Assembly (NCBI RefSeq): GCF_003850245.1
Contig: NZ_CP031015.1
Span: 1,550,001-1,614,000 of the forward strand
Reading direction: 5' to 3'
DNA length: 64,000 bases
Source: Microbacterium sp. ABRD28
GTDB taxonomy: Bacteria > Actinomycetota > Actinomycetes > Actinomycetales > Microbacteriaceae
In this document: piece after piece, positions 50,227-60,131 of the stretch
Layout: each line of letters starts with the position of its first letter
Numbering within the stretch: position 1 is the first letter of the stretch
Position numbers and translations under genes: made by a program
Notes under the pieces: model-generated
The model's input: only the letters and a program-made list of their open reading frames with translations
Told to the model about the DNA's origin: nothing
The model's database searches: none

Positions 50227-52299
50227 ATGTCACTGATCGAGAACCGCCGCACGCTGCCCATGGCGGACCATGCGCGGGGGAAGCGCTCCGCCGTCACCTG
50301 TCAGTTCAAGTGCGCCAACGCGTGCCTGGGCCCCGAGTGCAACACGTCGAGCAACGACCACTTCCGCGACATCGCGTCAGCGGCCCTCTCGCGCCGAGCG
50401 GTCCTGGGTCTCGGTGCCGCGGCGGCGATCACGCTCGCCGTCAGCAGCCTTCGCGACGCACCCGTCTCCGCGCCGTCCGCCGCAGGACAGAGCGCTGGGG
50501 CGCTCCCCGGCGCGTCCTTCGCCCGCGCCGATCGCGGCGGACTGCCCTTCACACCCATCGCGCCCGTCGACGCCTCCGTCGACGCGTTCACGGTGCCGGA
50601 CGGCTACGGCTGGCGACCCGTCATCCGGTGGGGCGACCCCCTGTTCTCGTCGGCACCTGTCTTCGACATCCACGCCCAGACCCCTGAGGCGCAAGCCGGC
50701 CAGTTCGGCTACAACTGCGACTACCTCGACATCATCGCCGAACCGAACCGCCGTCGGGGCGTGCTCGTGTGCAACCACGAGTACGTCAACCCCACCATCA
50801 TGTTCCCGCCGTCGACCGATCCGGCAGAGCTGCGCCGTCGCGGTGACATCTACAAGGCGGCCCAGGGGATGTCGGTCGTCGAGCTCGAGCGGCGCCGTGC
50901 CGGCGAGCCCTGGGGATACCGGGTGGACGGCCGCCGCAACCGTCGCATCACCGTCGAGACGGTGTTCGAACTGACGGGCCCCGCCGCCGGATCGCCCCTG
51001 CTGAAGACCGCCGGCGACGCGGAGGGGCGATGGGTCCGCGGGACGCTCGGCAACTGCGCGGGCGGAACGACACCGTGGGGCACGGTGCTCTCGGGCGAGG
51101 AGAACTTCAACGGCTACTTCGCGTGGAACGCGAGCACCGCCGAGCAGCGTCGTTACCAGGCGAGCGCCAGCACGTCGACCTCCACCGGCTGGGAGACCTA
51201 CGACCCGCGGTTCAATGCCAACGATCCCGGCTATGTCAACGAACCGAACCGGTTCGGCTGGATCGTCGAGATCGATCCGGACGACCCGCGATCCACGCCC
51301 GTCAAGCACACCGCGATGGGGCGGTTCAAGCACGAGGGCGCGAACGTGATCCTCGCCCCCGACAAGCGGGTCGTGGCGTACATGGGCGACGACGAGCGGA
51401 ACGACTACCTCTACAAGTACGTCTCCCGCAATCGGATGACGGCGTCCCGCCGGAAGAACCGTCAGCTGCTCTCGGATGGGGATCTGTACGTGGCCCGTTT
51501 CCGGGGAGATTCGCCGGCCACCGAGATCGACGGGTCCGGCGCCGCGCCCGCCGACGGCGCGTTCGACGGCACAGGGGAGTGGATCCCGCTCACCCGGAAC
51601 GGGCAGAGCGCGGTCCCGGGAATGAGCATCGACGAGGTCCTCGTGTACACGCGGCTCGCAGCGGACCGCGTCGGGGCGACGAAGATGGATCGGCCCGAGG
51701 ACGTCGAGCCGAATCCGAAGACGGGCAAGGTCTACGTCGCACTGACGAACAACTCCCAGCGCGGCGGCCCGGCCGCGCCCGTCGACGAGGCGAACCCCCT
51801 CACCGGCAACCGCTTCGGACACGTCATCGAGCTGACCGAGACGGGTGGTCAGGCGGGGACCACGTTCGGCTGGAGCATCCTGATCGTCTGCGGCGATCCG
51901 ACCACCTTCGCCCCCGCCTACTTCGCCGGCTACCCGAAGGATCAGGTCTCGCCGATCTCCTGTCCCGACAACCTCGCCTTCGACTCCGAGGGCAACCTCT
52001 GGATCTCCACGGATGGGGCGCCGAGCACGATCGGCCGCAACGACGGCCTCTTCAAGGTCCCCCTGGAAGGCCCCGAGCGCGGTCGCGTCCAGCAGTTCCT
52101 CTCCGTGCCGCGCGACGCCGAGACGTGCGGCCCGGTGATCCGGGACGAGGAGGGCATGGTGTTCGTGGCGGTTCAGCACCCCGGCGAGGACGGCACCTTC
52201 GATGCGCCGAACTCGCGGTTCCCCGACTACGGTTCGACCGCGCCGGGAGATGTCCCCGACGCACCGCGTCCGTCGGTGGTGCAGGTCACGCGCGCCTGA
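50227..52299 (+). CDS. phoX: PhoX-type alkaline phosphatase (DUF839), Tat-exported
   Basis: Secreted phosphatase of the PhoX family, which uses Ca and Fe, 690 aa. A 57-residue N-terminal extension (with Cys-rich FKCANACLGPECN) precedes the twin-arginine signal LSRRAVLGLGAAAAITLA. The core has NHEYVNPTIMFP, NCAGGTTPWGTVLSGEENFN, KRVVAYMGDDERNDYLYKYVS, and MDRPEDVEPNPKTGKVYVALTNN. ATG 50227 has GAGGAGG before it. It releases phosphate from organic esters outside the cell; probably phosphate regulated. Confidence 0.92.
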   Translation: MSLIENRRTLPMADHARGKRSAVTCQFKCANACLGPECNTSSNDHFRDIASAALSRRAVLGLGAAAAITLAVSSLRDAPVSAPSAAGQSAGALPGASFARADRGGLPFTPIAPVDASVDAFTVPDGYGWRPVIRWGDPLFSSAPVFDIHAQTPEAQAGQFGYNCDYLDIIAEPNRRRGVLVCNHEYVNPTIMFPPSTDPAELRRRGDIYKAAQGMSVVELERRRAGEPWGYRVDGRRNRRITVETVFELTGPAAGSPLLKTAGDAEGRWVRGTLGNCAGGTTPWGTVLSGEENFNGYFAWNASTAEQRRYQASASTSTSTGWETYDPRFNANDPGYVNEPNRFGWIVEIDPDDPRSTPVKHTAMGRFKHEGANVILAPDKRVVAYMGDDERNDYLYKYVSRNRMTASRRKNRQLLSDGDLYVARFRGDSPATEIDGSGAAPADGAFDGTGEWIPLTRNGQSAVPGMSIDEVLVYTRLAADRVGATKMDRPEDVEPNPKTGKVYVALTNNSQRGGPAAPVDEANPLTGNRFGHVIELTETGGQAGTTFGWSILIVCGDPTTFAPAYFAGYPKDQVSPISCPDNLAFDSEGNLWISTDGAPSTIGRNDGLFKVPLEGPERGRVQQFLSVPRDAETCGPVIRDEEGMVFVAVQHPGEDGTFDAPNSRFPDYGSTAPGDVPDAPRPSVVQVTRA

Positions 52300-52340
52300 C
52301 GCTCGAGCTCGCGATCAGCCCCTGTCGACTGCGCCCGCGT

Positions 52341-53843
52341 TCAGGAACGGGCATGCAGGTGGTCGCGATGCTTCCTGCTTTGGCGCTCCCGAGTGGGCAG
52401 GTCCACGGGACCTGTGACGGAGAGCTCGTCCTCCCATACCGAGATGCCGGTGATCTCGGGGAGGCGGTCGCGGGTGAAGACGGGGTCACGGCCTTCCCGG
52501 CGCTGCCGGGTGTAGTCCTTCAGGAGTTTGAAGGCGATGCCTGACAGGAGGCCGATGGCGATGAGGTTGGTGAGGGCCATGAGACCCATGACACCGTCGG
52601 CGAAGTTCCACACGAGATCCGCCCCGACGACCGATCCCACCAGGACGGCGACGACGACGAGGGTGCGATAGCAGGCGAGCAGCCACGGCGCCGGGTTGAT
52701 GAACTCGATGTTCGATTCGCCGTAGTAGTAGTTGCCGAGGATCGACGAGAACGCCAGTAGGAAGATGACCACGCTCAGCACCACGCTCGACCAGGAGCCC
52801 AGGGTGGACACCAGCGCGCCCTGCGTGAGATCGATGCCGCGCTGGGCGCCGGCGAGATCGGGGACGGACACGAGGATGATGAACGCCGTGATCGAGCACA
52901 CCAGGAAGGTGTCGAAGTACACGCCCAGGGTCTGCACGAGTCCCTGCTTGACGGGGTGCGTCACCGCGGCGCTCGCGCCGGCGTTGGGGGCCGACCCGAG
53001 GCCCGCCTCGTTGGAGAACATGCCCCGCTTCACCCCGGTCAGCACGATGTAGCCGAAGGCGGCGCCGACGACCTCGTTGAATCCGAAGGCCTGGGTGAAG
53101 ATCTGCGCGAACACCTCCGGCACCCGCTCGATGTTGACCGCCACGACGATGAGGCCGAGCAGGAGGTAGGTCAGCGCCATGATGGGCACGAGAAGCTGGG
53201 TCACCGAGGCGATTCGGCGGACGCCGCCGAACACCACCAGTCCGGTCAGCACCGCGACCACGCCGCCGACGAGCCAGGGGAGCCAACCGGGGGAACCGTC
53301 ACCGAGGGTGGCGACGAGGGTGGCGGAGATGGTGTTGGCCTGCAGGGAGCTGAAGGCGAAGGGGAAGCAGACGATGAGGATGACCGCGAACCAGATGCCC
53401 AGCCATCGCGCCTTGAGGCCGCGCTCCATGTAGTAGGCGGGCCCGCCGCGGAACCCGTCCTTGTCGCGCACCTTGAACAGCTGCGCGAGCGAGGACTCGA
53501 TGAAGCTCGACGCTCCGCCCACGAACGCCATGAGCCACATCCAGAACACCGCACCCGGTCCACCGACCGCGATCGCCGTGCCGACGCCGGCGATGTTGCC
53601 CACTCCCACGCGCGACGCGGCCGAGATCGTGAACGCCTGGAAAGCAGACACCGACTGCGGGGCGCCGCTCTCGGTGCGAGGCGTGCGATCGGTGAGAGTG
53701 CGGAACATCTCGGGGATGAGGCGGAACTGCACCACCCCCGACCGGAGCGTGAAGTAGAGCCCGAGCAGCACCACGACGGGCAGGACGACCCAGGTCCACA
53801 GGTTGTCGCCCCAGGTGAGGAGCCAGGCGTTGACGTCATCCAT
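52341..53843 (-). CDS. AGCS-family sodium:alanine/glycine symporter
   Basis: Membrane transporter of 500 aa with about ten helices. The N-terminal VLPVVVLLGLYFTLRSGVVQFR and GVGNIAGVGTAIAVGGPGAVFWMW are family motifs, as is FSNEAGLGSAPNAGA. Substrate is probably alanine or glycine with sodium. The ATG at 53843 gives a leaderless mRNA behind CATACT; the open frame continues upstream to 54005 but lies over the divergent gene. Convergent with phoX. Confidence 0.93.
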   Translation of the reverse strand: MDDVNAWLLTWGDNLWTWVVLPVVVLLGLYFTLRSGVVQFRLIPEMFRTLTDRTPRTESGAPQSVSAFQAFTISAASRVGVGNIAGVGTAIAVGGPGAVFWMWLMAFVGGASSFIESSLAQLFKVRDKDGFRGGPAYYMERGLKARWLGIWFAVILIVCFPFAFSSLQANTISATLVATLGDGSPGWLPWLVGGVVAVLTGLVVFGGVRRIASVTQLLVPIMALTYLLLGLIVVAVNIERVPEVFAQIFTQAFGFNEVVGAAFGYIVLTGVKRGMFSNEAGLGSAPNAGASAAVTHPVKQGLVQTLGVYFDTFLVCSITAFIILVSVPDLAGAQRGIDLTQGALVSTLGSWSSVVLSVVIFLLAFSSILGNYYYGESNIEFINPAPWLLACYRTLVVVAVLVGSVVGADLVWNFADGVMGLMALTNLIAIGLLSGIAFKLLKDYTRQRREGRDPVFTRDRLPEITGISVWEDELSVTGPVDLPTRERQSRKHRDHLHARS

Positions 53844-53849
53844 CCGCAA

Positions 53850-53855
53850 AGTATG
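53850..53855 (-). promoter_or_regulatory. leaderless -10 box of the AGCS symporter
   Basis: CATACT on the minus strand ends 6 nt before the ATG. Confidence 0.4.
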
Positions 53856-53929
53856 GCGGGCGAGGTGGTGCTCGTGCGACCACGTACGCTCCGCCGCCGA
53901 TGTGCGCGGCTCCTCCCACGGGAGGCGAA

Positions 53930-53935
53930 TAGGCT
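53930..53935 (+). promoter_or_regulatory. leaderless -10 box of the HdeD-lipase fusion
   Basis: TAGGCT ends 7 nt before GTG 53943, fixing the start within a long open frame. Confidence 0.55.
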
Positions 53936-53942
53936 GGCCCGG

Positions 53943-55772
53943 GTGAGCGCACACCCGAACCCGCGCCGCGTCCGGTGGCGAACGCTCGCGCACTTCGCCA
54001 CCCACGCGCCGCCGTGGGTGTCGGTGGTGGTCGGGGCGGGTGCCCTGCTGCTGGGCCTCCTCGTCGTCACGCGGCCGCTCACCTCCCTCGTGCTCCTGGC
54101 GATCTACATCGCGCTCAGCGCCGTCGCCACCGGCATCGCCGAGGTCGTCCGCCCGCGGGAACCGCGGTGGCTGTCGCGCGTGCTGGCGATCGTCTGGGTG
54201 GCGCTCGGGCTCGGCATCCTTCTCGGCCTTCGCGGCGCCCTGCAGATCCTTCCTGCGGCGATCGCCGTGCTGCTGTTCGTGGGGGGCCTGACGTCCCTCG
54301 CCGACGCCGTGATGCGCGGCCGCGCGAGCGAGCGTGTGCTCTCAGCGACGTGGGGTGCGAGCCAGATCGTCTTCGCCATCCTCTCCGTCACGTGGCCCGA
54401 CGTCACCGTCCTCGTCGTCGCCGTGGTCTTCGGTGTCCGCACCATCGTCTTCGGGGCGACCCAGCTCGTGCGGGTCGTCCGCCAGGCGGCGCTGTCCTCC
54501 CGGGCGCGCGCGTCCGCCGACGGCTCGGCGCGGGAGTCGCGACGGCTGCGCGGGTGGCAGGCGGTCGGTCGGTACGCCCTCTCTGTGCTTCTGGTGGCGG
54601 TGAGCGCCGGCGGATGGTGGGTGAATGAGTGGCTGCAGGACGGCGCGCCCGTCGTCGACGCGTTCTACACCCCACCCGAGGTCGTCCCCTACGAACACGG
54701 GCGGCTGATCCGTGCGGACGACTACTCCGGTCGTGCCCCCGCAGGCGGGGAGGTCACGCGAATCCTGTACACCACGAGGGATGCCGCGGGGCAGCCGGCC
54801 GTCGCGAGCGGCCTCGTCATCTCGCCGGTGGACCCGCCGCGGGGTGCCCGACCGGTCGTGATGTGGCATCACGGCACGACCGGCGTCGCGCGCGGGTGCG
54901 CACCCAGCCTCCGCGACGACGCCGCCACGCGGTGGGCGATCCCGGCTCTGGAGGACGCCCTGGCGAAAGGCTGGGTGGTGGTCTCCACCGATTACTCCGG
55001 GCAGGGCGCCCCCGGCGTCTTCCCGTACCTCATCGGCACCGGGGAGGCGAGGTCGTCGCTGGACGCGGTTCTCGCTGCGCGCGAGATCGACGGGCTGATC
55101 CTGTCCAAGCGGACGATGGCCTGGGGGCATTCCCAGGGCGGCCACGCGGCTCTCTGGGCGGCTCAGATCGCCGACGACTACGCCCCCGACGTCGACGTCC
55201 TGGGCGTGGCGGCGCTCGCCCCGGCGGCGGAGCCGGCCGAGCTGGCCGAAGAGCTCATCTCCGGCGAGCCGAACGCCCTTCTGGCGATCCTCATCTCGTG
55301 GGTCCTCGTGCCCTACTCCGACACCTACGACGACGTCGAACTGTCGCGGTACCTCGCCCCCGGCGCCGCCCCCATCGTCCGCGAGATGACGCAGCGCTGC
55401 CCGAGCGAGCCCGGGGTGGTCGTCTCGGTCGCCACCGCTCTCGGGGTCTCCGCCGACAACCCGCTGTACGCCAGCGACCTCACCGAGGGTCCGCTCGGCG
55501 AGCGCCTCGAGGCCAATGCCGCATCCGGCCCGTGGGAGGTGCCGGTGCTCCTGGCGTGGGGGAGCGCCGACGAGGTGATCCCCCCCTCCCTCCAGGAAGA
55601 CTTCGTCGCCCGTTCCTGCGCCGCCGACAACCGCATGCGCACACTGGTGTACGACGACTACGAGCACCTGCAGATCCTGCTGCCCGGCTCGCGGTTCCTG
55701 CCGGTCCTCGTGCGGTGGAGCGATGAGCGGTTCCAGCTGCGCGAGCTCGATCGCGACGACTGCGCGCGATGA
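53943..55772 (+). CDS. HdeD-like membrane domain fused to secretory lipase-type hydrolase
   Basis: A 609-aa fusion. Residues about 20-185 have six hydrophobic segments in the DUF308/HdeD pattern, followed by one more helix (about 200-220). The remainder (about 235-609) is an alpha/beta hydrolase of the secretory lipase family: VVMWHHGTTGVARGCAPS, VVSTDYSGQGAPG, nucleophile Ser397 in GHSQGGHAALWAA, and late Asp in WGSADEVIPP and His in DDYEHLQIL. The hydrolase probably faces outside. Substrate unknown. GTG 53943 is chosen from the promoter. Confidence 0.82.
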   Translation: MSAHPNPRRVRWRTLAHFATHAPPWVSVVVGAGALLLGLLVVTRPLTSLVLLAIYIALSAVATGIAEVVRPREPRWLSRVLAIVWVALGLGILLGLRGALQILPAAIAVLLFVGGLTSLADAVMRGRASERVLSATWGASQIVFAILSVTWPDVTVLVVAVVFGVRTIVFGATQLVRVVRQAALSSRARASADGSARESRRLRGWQAVGRYALSVLLVAVSAGGWWVNEWLQDGAPVVDAFYTPPEVVPYEHGRLIRADDYSGRAPAGGEVTRILYTTRDAAGQPAVASGLVISPVDPPRGARPVVMWHHGTTGVARGCAPSLRDDAATRWAIPALEDALAKGWVVVSTDYSGQGAPGVFPYLIGTGEARSSLDAVLAAREIDGLILSKRTMAWGHSQGGHAALWAAQIADDYAPDVDVLGVAALAPAAEPAELAEELISGEPNALLAILISWVLVPYSDTYDDVELSRYLAPGAAPIVREMTQRCPSEPGVVVSVATALGVSADNPLYASDLTEGPLGERLEANAASGPWEVPVLLAWGSADEVIPPSLQEDFVARSCAADNRMRTLVYDDYEHLQILLPGSRFLPVLVRWSDERFQLRELDRDDCAR

Positions 55773-55802
55773 CCGGCCGACACCCGCGGGCGGCCCATCG
55801 GG

Positions 55803-55808
55803 TACCGT
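55803..55808 (+). promoter_or_regulatory. -10 box of the nusA operon
   Basis: TACCGT; the leader would be about 50 nt and carries AGAGGAGAGG before the GTG. Confidence 0.4.
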
Positions 55809-55865
55809 AGGAAGGATTCCGGAGCGGCTGGATGCCGGAGAGAGCTGAATAGAGGAGAGGGCATC

Positions 55866-56855
55866 GTGGACATCGATCTCGGATTGCTGCGCACCATCGA
55901 GCGGGAGAAGGAGATTCCCTTCGACGAGCTCCTGCGCATCATCGAGCAGGCGATTCTGACCGCCTACGCCAAGCACTCCTCGGCCACCGGCGAGCTGCCG
56001 CCCGGCGCTCGCGCGCAGATCGACCGCAAGACCGGTCACGTGGCGATCTACCTTCCGCTCACCGACGATGAGGGCGCCGTCATCGGCGAGGAGGAGACCA
56101 CTCCCGACGACTTCGGCCGCATCGCGGCCTTCGCCGCGAAGCAGGTCATCAGCCAGCGCCTGCGCGACATCGCCGATGATGCGGTGCTGGGGGAATTCCG
56201 CGGCAAGGAGGGCGACATCGTCGCGGGCATCGTGCAGCAGGGGCCGAATCCGCGCATGGTCCACGTCGACCTCGGCACCGTCGAGGCGATCCTCCCTCCC
56301 GAAGAGCAGGTTCCCGGCGAGGACTACGCCCACGGCGCGCGTCTTCGCGTCTACGTCACCTCGGTGTCGAAGGGCACGAAGGGCCCCTCCATCACGGTGT
56401 CGCGGACGCACCCGGGTCTGGTCCGCAAGCTCTTCGCCCTCGAGGTGCCCGAGATCGCCGACGGACTGGTCGAGATCGTCTCCCTCGCGCGGGAGGCGGG
56501 ACACCGCACGAAGATCGCGGTCAAGGCCATCGACCCGACGGTCAACGCCAAGGGCGCCTGCATCGGCGAACTCGGTCGACGTGTCCGGGCCGTCACCGAG
56601 GAACTCGGCGGGGAGAAGATCGACATCGTCGATTGGGACGGCGAACTGGCGAAGTTCGTCGCGAACGCCCTCTCTCCGGCGAAGGTGACCTCCAGCTTCA
56701 TCCTCGATTCCAACAGCAAGGCCGTCCGCGCGCTCGTTCCCGACTACCAGCTGTCGCTGGCCATCGGCAAGGAGGGGCAGAACGCGCGTCTCGCGGCGAA
56801 GCTGACGGGTGCGAAGATCGACATCCAGCCGGACTCGATCCTGGAAGAGGGCTGA
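55866..56855 (+). CDS. nusA: transcription termination/antitermination factor NusA
   Basis: RNA polymerase-associated factor, 329 aa. N-terminal polymerase-binding domain (1-100), S1 domain (about 112-180; REGDIV-like GKEGDIVAGIVQQGPNPRMVHVDL), and two KH domains (PTVNAKGACIGELGRRVRAV and LAIGKEGQNARLAAKLTGAKIDI). The acidic C-terminal repeats of E. coli NusA are absent, as usual in actinobacteria. First gene of nusA-ylxR-infB-rbfA. Confidence 0.96.
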   Translation: MDIDLGLLRTIEREKEIPFDELLRIIEQAILTAYAKHSSATGELPPGARAQIDRKTGHVAIYLPLTDDEGAVIGEEETTPDDFGRIAAFAAKQVISQRLRDIADDAVLGEFRGKEGDIVAGIVQQGPNPRMVHVDLGTVEAILPPEEQVPGEDYAHGARLRVYVTSVSKGTKGPSITVSRTHPGLVRKLFALEVPEIADGLVEIVSLAREAGHRTKIAVKAIDPTVNAKGACIGELGRRVRAVTEELGGEKIDIVDWDGELAKFVANALSPAKVTSSFILDSNSKAVRALVPDYQLSLAIGKEGQNARLAAKLTGAKIDIQPDSILEEG

Positions 56856-56889
56856 TCCCGCACCGGGCCGAGGCCCGGCGAGGTGTACC

Positions 56890-57162
56890 ATGGAACCCGT
56901 ACGAATGTGCGTCGGATGCCGCGCGCGTGCTCCCCGGGCCACCCTTTTGAGAGTGGTGGCGGTCGATTCCGTTCTCGTCTTCGATGAGCGCGCGTCGATG
57001 CCGGGGCGGGGCGCGTGGGTTCACGACACACAGGAGTGCGTGGATGCCGCGGTGCGGCGCCGCGCATTCATTCGCGCATTGCGGGTGTCAGGTGCGCCTG
57101 ACACGAAAGCCCTCGAGAAACGGCTGAACGGCTATGGAAAAAAAGTGAACGGCTCGAAATGA
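56890..57162 (+). CDS. ylxR: YlxR family protein (DUF448)
   Basis: Small basic protein, 90 aa, with the family start EPVRMCVGCRARAP and GRGAWVH. YlxR is a nucleoid- or RNA-binding protein linked to the nusA-infB operon; exact role is unsettled. ATG 56890 has GAGGTG upstream; a second ATG at 56905 is less likely. The end is Lys-rich (LNGYGKKVNGSK). Confidence 0.92.
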   Translation: MEPVRMCVGCRARAPRATLLRVVAVDSVLVFDERASMPGRGAWVHDTQECVDAAVRRRAFIRALRVSGAPDTKALEKRLNGYGKKVNGSK

Positions 57163-57187
57163 GACCCGTCCGCGACTAACGGCCTGC

Positions 57188-57211
57188 CCTGTCTGGGTGG
57201 GCCCAGACAGG
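57188..57211 (+). promoter_or_regulatory. hairpin over the infB ribosome binding site
   Basis: CCTGTCTGGG (57188-57197) and CCCAGACAGG (57202-57211) form a 10-bp perfect stem with loop TGGG. The 3' arm includes AGG of the AGGAGA Shine-Dalgarno sequence at 57209-57214. Confidence 0.6.
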
Positions 57212-57218
57212 AGAATTT

Positions 57219-60002
57219 GTGGCTGCCAAACCACGCGTGCACGAGATCGCTTCCGAACTCGGCGTCGACAGCAAGGTCGCTCTGGCCAAGCTGAAGGAAC
57301 TCGGCGAGTTCGTCAAGAGCCCCTCGTCGACCATCGAGCCCCCCGTGGCTCGCAAGCTCCGCGCTGCTCTGCAGGCGGACGGTGCGCCGACCCCCGCGGC
57401 CGGCGACACCAAGACCGCGCCCGCCCGCCCGGCGGGCCGCCCCGGCCCCGCACGTCCCGCGACCTCGGCCAAGCCGTCAGCTCCCGCGCCCGCCGCTCCG
57501 GCGCCCGCGGCCCCGGCTGCTCCGCAGTCGTCGCCGCGCCCTGCGGCCCCCGGCGCCCCGGCCCCCGCGGCCGAGCGTCCCGCCGCTGCCGCGCCGGAAG
57601 CTCCGGCCCCTTCCGCTCCCGCGCCTTCCCCGGCGGCACCGACCCCGCCCGCGCCTCGGCCGGGCGGCAGCGCCCCGCGTCCGGGTGCGCCGCGTCCGGG
57701 CAACAACCCCTTCTCCTCGCAGCAGGGGATGGGGCAACGGCCCGCCGGCCCGCGTCCGGGCAACAACCCCTTCTCCTCGCAGCAGGGGATGGGTCAGCGC
57801 CCGACCCCCGGTAACATTCCGCGGCCGCAGGCTCCGCGTCCGAGTGCGCCGCGCCCCGGTGCGCCGCGCCCCGGTGGTGCCGGTCGTCCGGGTGGCGGCG
57901 GCCGTCCCGGTGCGCCCTTCCAGCAGCGTCCCGGCGGCGCCGGTCGTCCCGGCGGTGCCGGTGGCGGCGGGTTCCGTCCCGGTGCTCCGGCCGGCGGCGG
58001 ATTCGCCGGTCGGCCCGGTGGCGGCGGTGGTCGCGGTCGTGGCCCCGGTGGTGGCACCGCCGGCGCCTTCGGCAAGGGCGGCGGGAAGTCCAAGCAGCGC
58101 AAGTCGCGTCGGGCGAAGCGGCAGGAATTCGAGATGCGGTCGGCGCCGGTCGTCGGCGGCATCAACGTCCAGAAGGGCAACGGCGAGATCATCCGCCTGC
58201 GCCGCGGCGCATCGATCGCCGACTTCGCGGACAAGCTCGAGGCCCTGCGCGGTTACACCGTCCAGCCTGGAACGCTCGTGACGATCCTGTTCAACCTCGG
58301 CGAGATGGCCACGGCCACCGAGTCTCTCGACGAAGCCACCTTCGAGGTGCTCGGCGAGGAGCTGGGCTACAAGATCCAGATGGTCTCGCCCGAGGACGAG
58401 GACAAGGAGCTCCTGGAGGGCTTCGGTCTCGACCTCGATGCAGAACTCGAGGCCGAGAGCGAAGAGGACCTGGAGATCCGTCCCCCGGTCGTGACCGTCA
58501 TGGGTCACGTCGACCACGGTAAGACGCGACTGCTCGACGCCATCCGTCAGACCAACGTGGTCGCCGGTGAGGCCGGTGGCATCACCCAGCACATCGGTGC
58601 CTATCAGGTGTGGACCGAGCACGACGGCATCGAGCGCGCGGTCACCTTCATCGACACGCCGGGTCACGAGGCGTTCACCGCCATGCGTGCCCGTGGTGCG
58701 CAGGTGACCGACCTCGCGATCCTCGTGGTCGCCGCCGACGACGGCATCATGCCGCAGACGGTCGAGGCGCTGAACCACGCGCAGGCGGCGAACGTGCCGA
58801 TCGTGGTCGCGGTGAACAAGATCGACAAGCCCGAGGCGAACCCGGCCAAGGTCCGTCAGCAGCTCACCGAGTACGGTCTGGTGGCCGAGGAGTACGGCGG
58901 CGACGTGATGTTCGTCGACGTGTCGGCGCGCAACAACATCGGCATCCAGGACCTCCTGGACGCGGTGCTGCTGACCGCCGATGCGGGGCTGGACCTCACG
59001 GCCAACCCCAACAAGGCCGCCCGCGGTGTCGCCATCGAAGCCAAGCTCGACAAGGGCCGCGGTTCGGTTGCGACGGTGCTGATCCAGTCCGGAACCCTCC
59101 GGGTCGGCGACGCGATTGTGGCGGGCACCGCCTACGGCCGTGTCCGCGCGATGATCGACGAGAACGGTGAGCCGGTCGAGGAGGCGTACCCCTCGCGACC
59201 CGTTCAGGTTCAGGGACTCAACTCCGTGCCCCGGGCCGGCGACGTCTTCATCGTCACCGAGGAAGACCGGACCGCCCGTCAGATCGCCGAGAAGCGTGAA
59301 GCTGCGGAGCGTAACGCCGCCCTGGCCAAGGCCCGCAAGCGCATCTCGCTCGAGGACTTCACCCGTGCTCTGGAAGAGGGCAAGGTCGAGTCGCTCAACC
59401 TCATCATCAAGGGTGACGTCTCCGGTGCCGTCGAGGCGCTGGAAGAGTCGCTGCTGAAGATCGAGGTCGACGACAGCGTCCAGCTGCGCATCATCCACCG
59501 CGGTGTCGGCGCGATCACCGAGTCGGACATCAACCTGGCCACGATCGACAACGCGATCGTGATCGGCTTCAACGTCCGTCCCGACACCAAGGCGCGCGAG
59601 CGCGCTGCGCGTGAGGGTGTGGACGTGCGGTTCTACTCGGTCATCTACAACGCCATCGACGACGTCGAGCAGTCGCTGAAGGGCATGCTCAAGCCGGAGT
59701 ACGAAGAGGTCCAGTCGGGTGTGGCCGAGATCCGCGAGGTGTTCCGCTCCTCGAAGTTCGGCAACATCGCCGGTGTGATCGTCCGCTCCGGCACGATCAC
59801 GCGCAACGCCAAGGCGCGGGTCATCCGCGACGGCGTCGTGATCGCCGACGGCCTGGCGATCGAGTCGCTGCGCCGGTTCAAGGACGACGTCACCGAGGTC
59901 CGCACGGACTTCGAGGCCGGTATCGGACTGGGCAAGTACAACGACATCCAGATCGGCGACGAGATCGAGACCACGGAGATGGTGGAGAAGCCGCGCGGCT
60001 GA
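57219..60002 (+). CDS. infB: translation initiation factor IF-2
   Basis: GTPase that places initiator tRNA on the ribosome, 927 aa. IF2-N domain (1-51), a Pro/Ala/Gly/Arg-rich region to about residue 290 with a repeated 20-residue unit, G-domain with GHVDHGKT at 429-436, [18 protein letters not shown] and NKIDKPEA, then beta-barrel and C-terminal domains (fMet-tRNA binding). GTG start behind AGGAGA, partly inside a hairpin. The low-complexity part uses very GC-rich codons. Confidence 0.97.
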   Translation: MAAKPRVHEIASELGVDSKVALAKLKELGEFVKSPSSTIEPPVARKLRAALQADGAPTPAAGDTKTAPARPAGRPGPARPATSAKPSAPAPAAPAPAAPAAPQSSPRPAAPGAPAPAAERPAAAAPEAPAPSAPAPSPAAPTPPAPRPGGSAPRPGAPRPGNNPFSSQQGMGQRPAGPRPGNNPFSSQQGMGQRPTPGNIPRPQAPRPSAPRPGAPRPGGAGRPGGGGRPGAPFQQRPGGAGRPGGAGGGGFRPGAPAGGGFAGRPGGGGGRGRGPGGGTAGAFGKGGGKSKQRKSRRAKRQEFEMRSAPVVGGINVQKGNGEIIRLRRGASIADFADKLEALRGYTVQPGTLVTILFNLGEMATATESLDEATFEVLGEELGYKIQMVSPEDEDKELLEGFGLDLDAELEAESEEDLEIRPPVVTVMGHVDHGKTRLLDAIRQTNVVAGEAGGITQHIGAYQVWTEHDGIERAVTFIDTPGHEAFTAMRARGAQVTDLAILVVAADDGIMPQTVEALNHAQAANVPIVVAVNKIDKPEANPAKVRQQLTEYGLVAEEYGGDVMFVDVSARNNIGIQDLLDAVLLTADAGLDLTANPNKAARGVAIEAKLDKGRGSVATVLIQSGTLRVGDAIVAGTAYGRVRAMIDENGEPVEEAYPSRPVQVQGLNSVPRAGDVFIVTEEDRTARQIAEKREAAERNAALAKARKRISLEDFTRALEEGKVESLNLIIKGDVSGAVEALEESLLKIEVDDSVQLRIIHRGVGAITESDINLATIDNAIVIGFNVRPDTKARERAAREGVDVRFYSVIYNAIDDVEQSLKGMLKPEYEEVQSGVAEIREVFRSSKFGNIAGVIVRSGTITRNAKARVIRDGVVIADGLAIESLRRFKDDVTEVRTDFEAGIGLGKYNDIQIGDEIETTEMVEKPRG
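57691..57793 (+). repeat. 60-bp tandem repeat inside infB
   Basis: The stretch at 57691-57733 recurs at 57751-57793, in frame, repeating [18 protein letters not shown]. It lies in the disordered linker. Confidence 0.85.
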
Positions 60003-60018
60003 TCCGCGACACTGCGGC

Positions 60019-60079
60019 GAGGGATGCCTCGTCGGCACCGGGAACCCCTGAGGCCCCGACTGTCGACAAGGCATCCCTC
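60019..60079 (+). terminator. inverted repeat between infB and rbfA
   Basis: GAGGGATGCCT (60019-60029) pairs with AGGCATCCCTC (60069-60079), 11 bp with a 39-nt loop. A second small hairpin CCCACGA-TCA-TCGTGGG lies at 60090-60106. They could attenuate transcription inside the operon. Confidence 0.4.
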
Positions 60080-60131
60080 GGCTTCGCTCCCACGATCATC
60101 GTGGGGGCGTGGGAAGAGAAAGAGGAACGGA

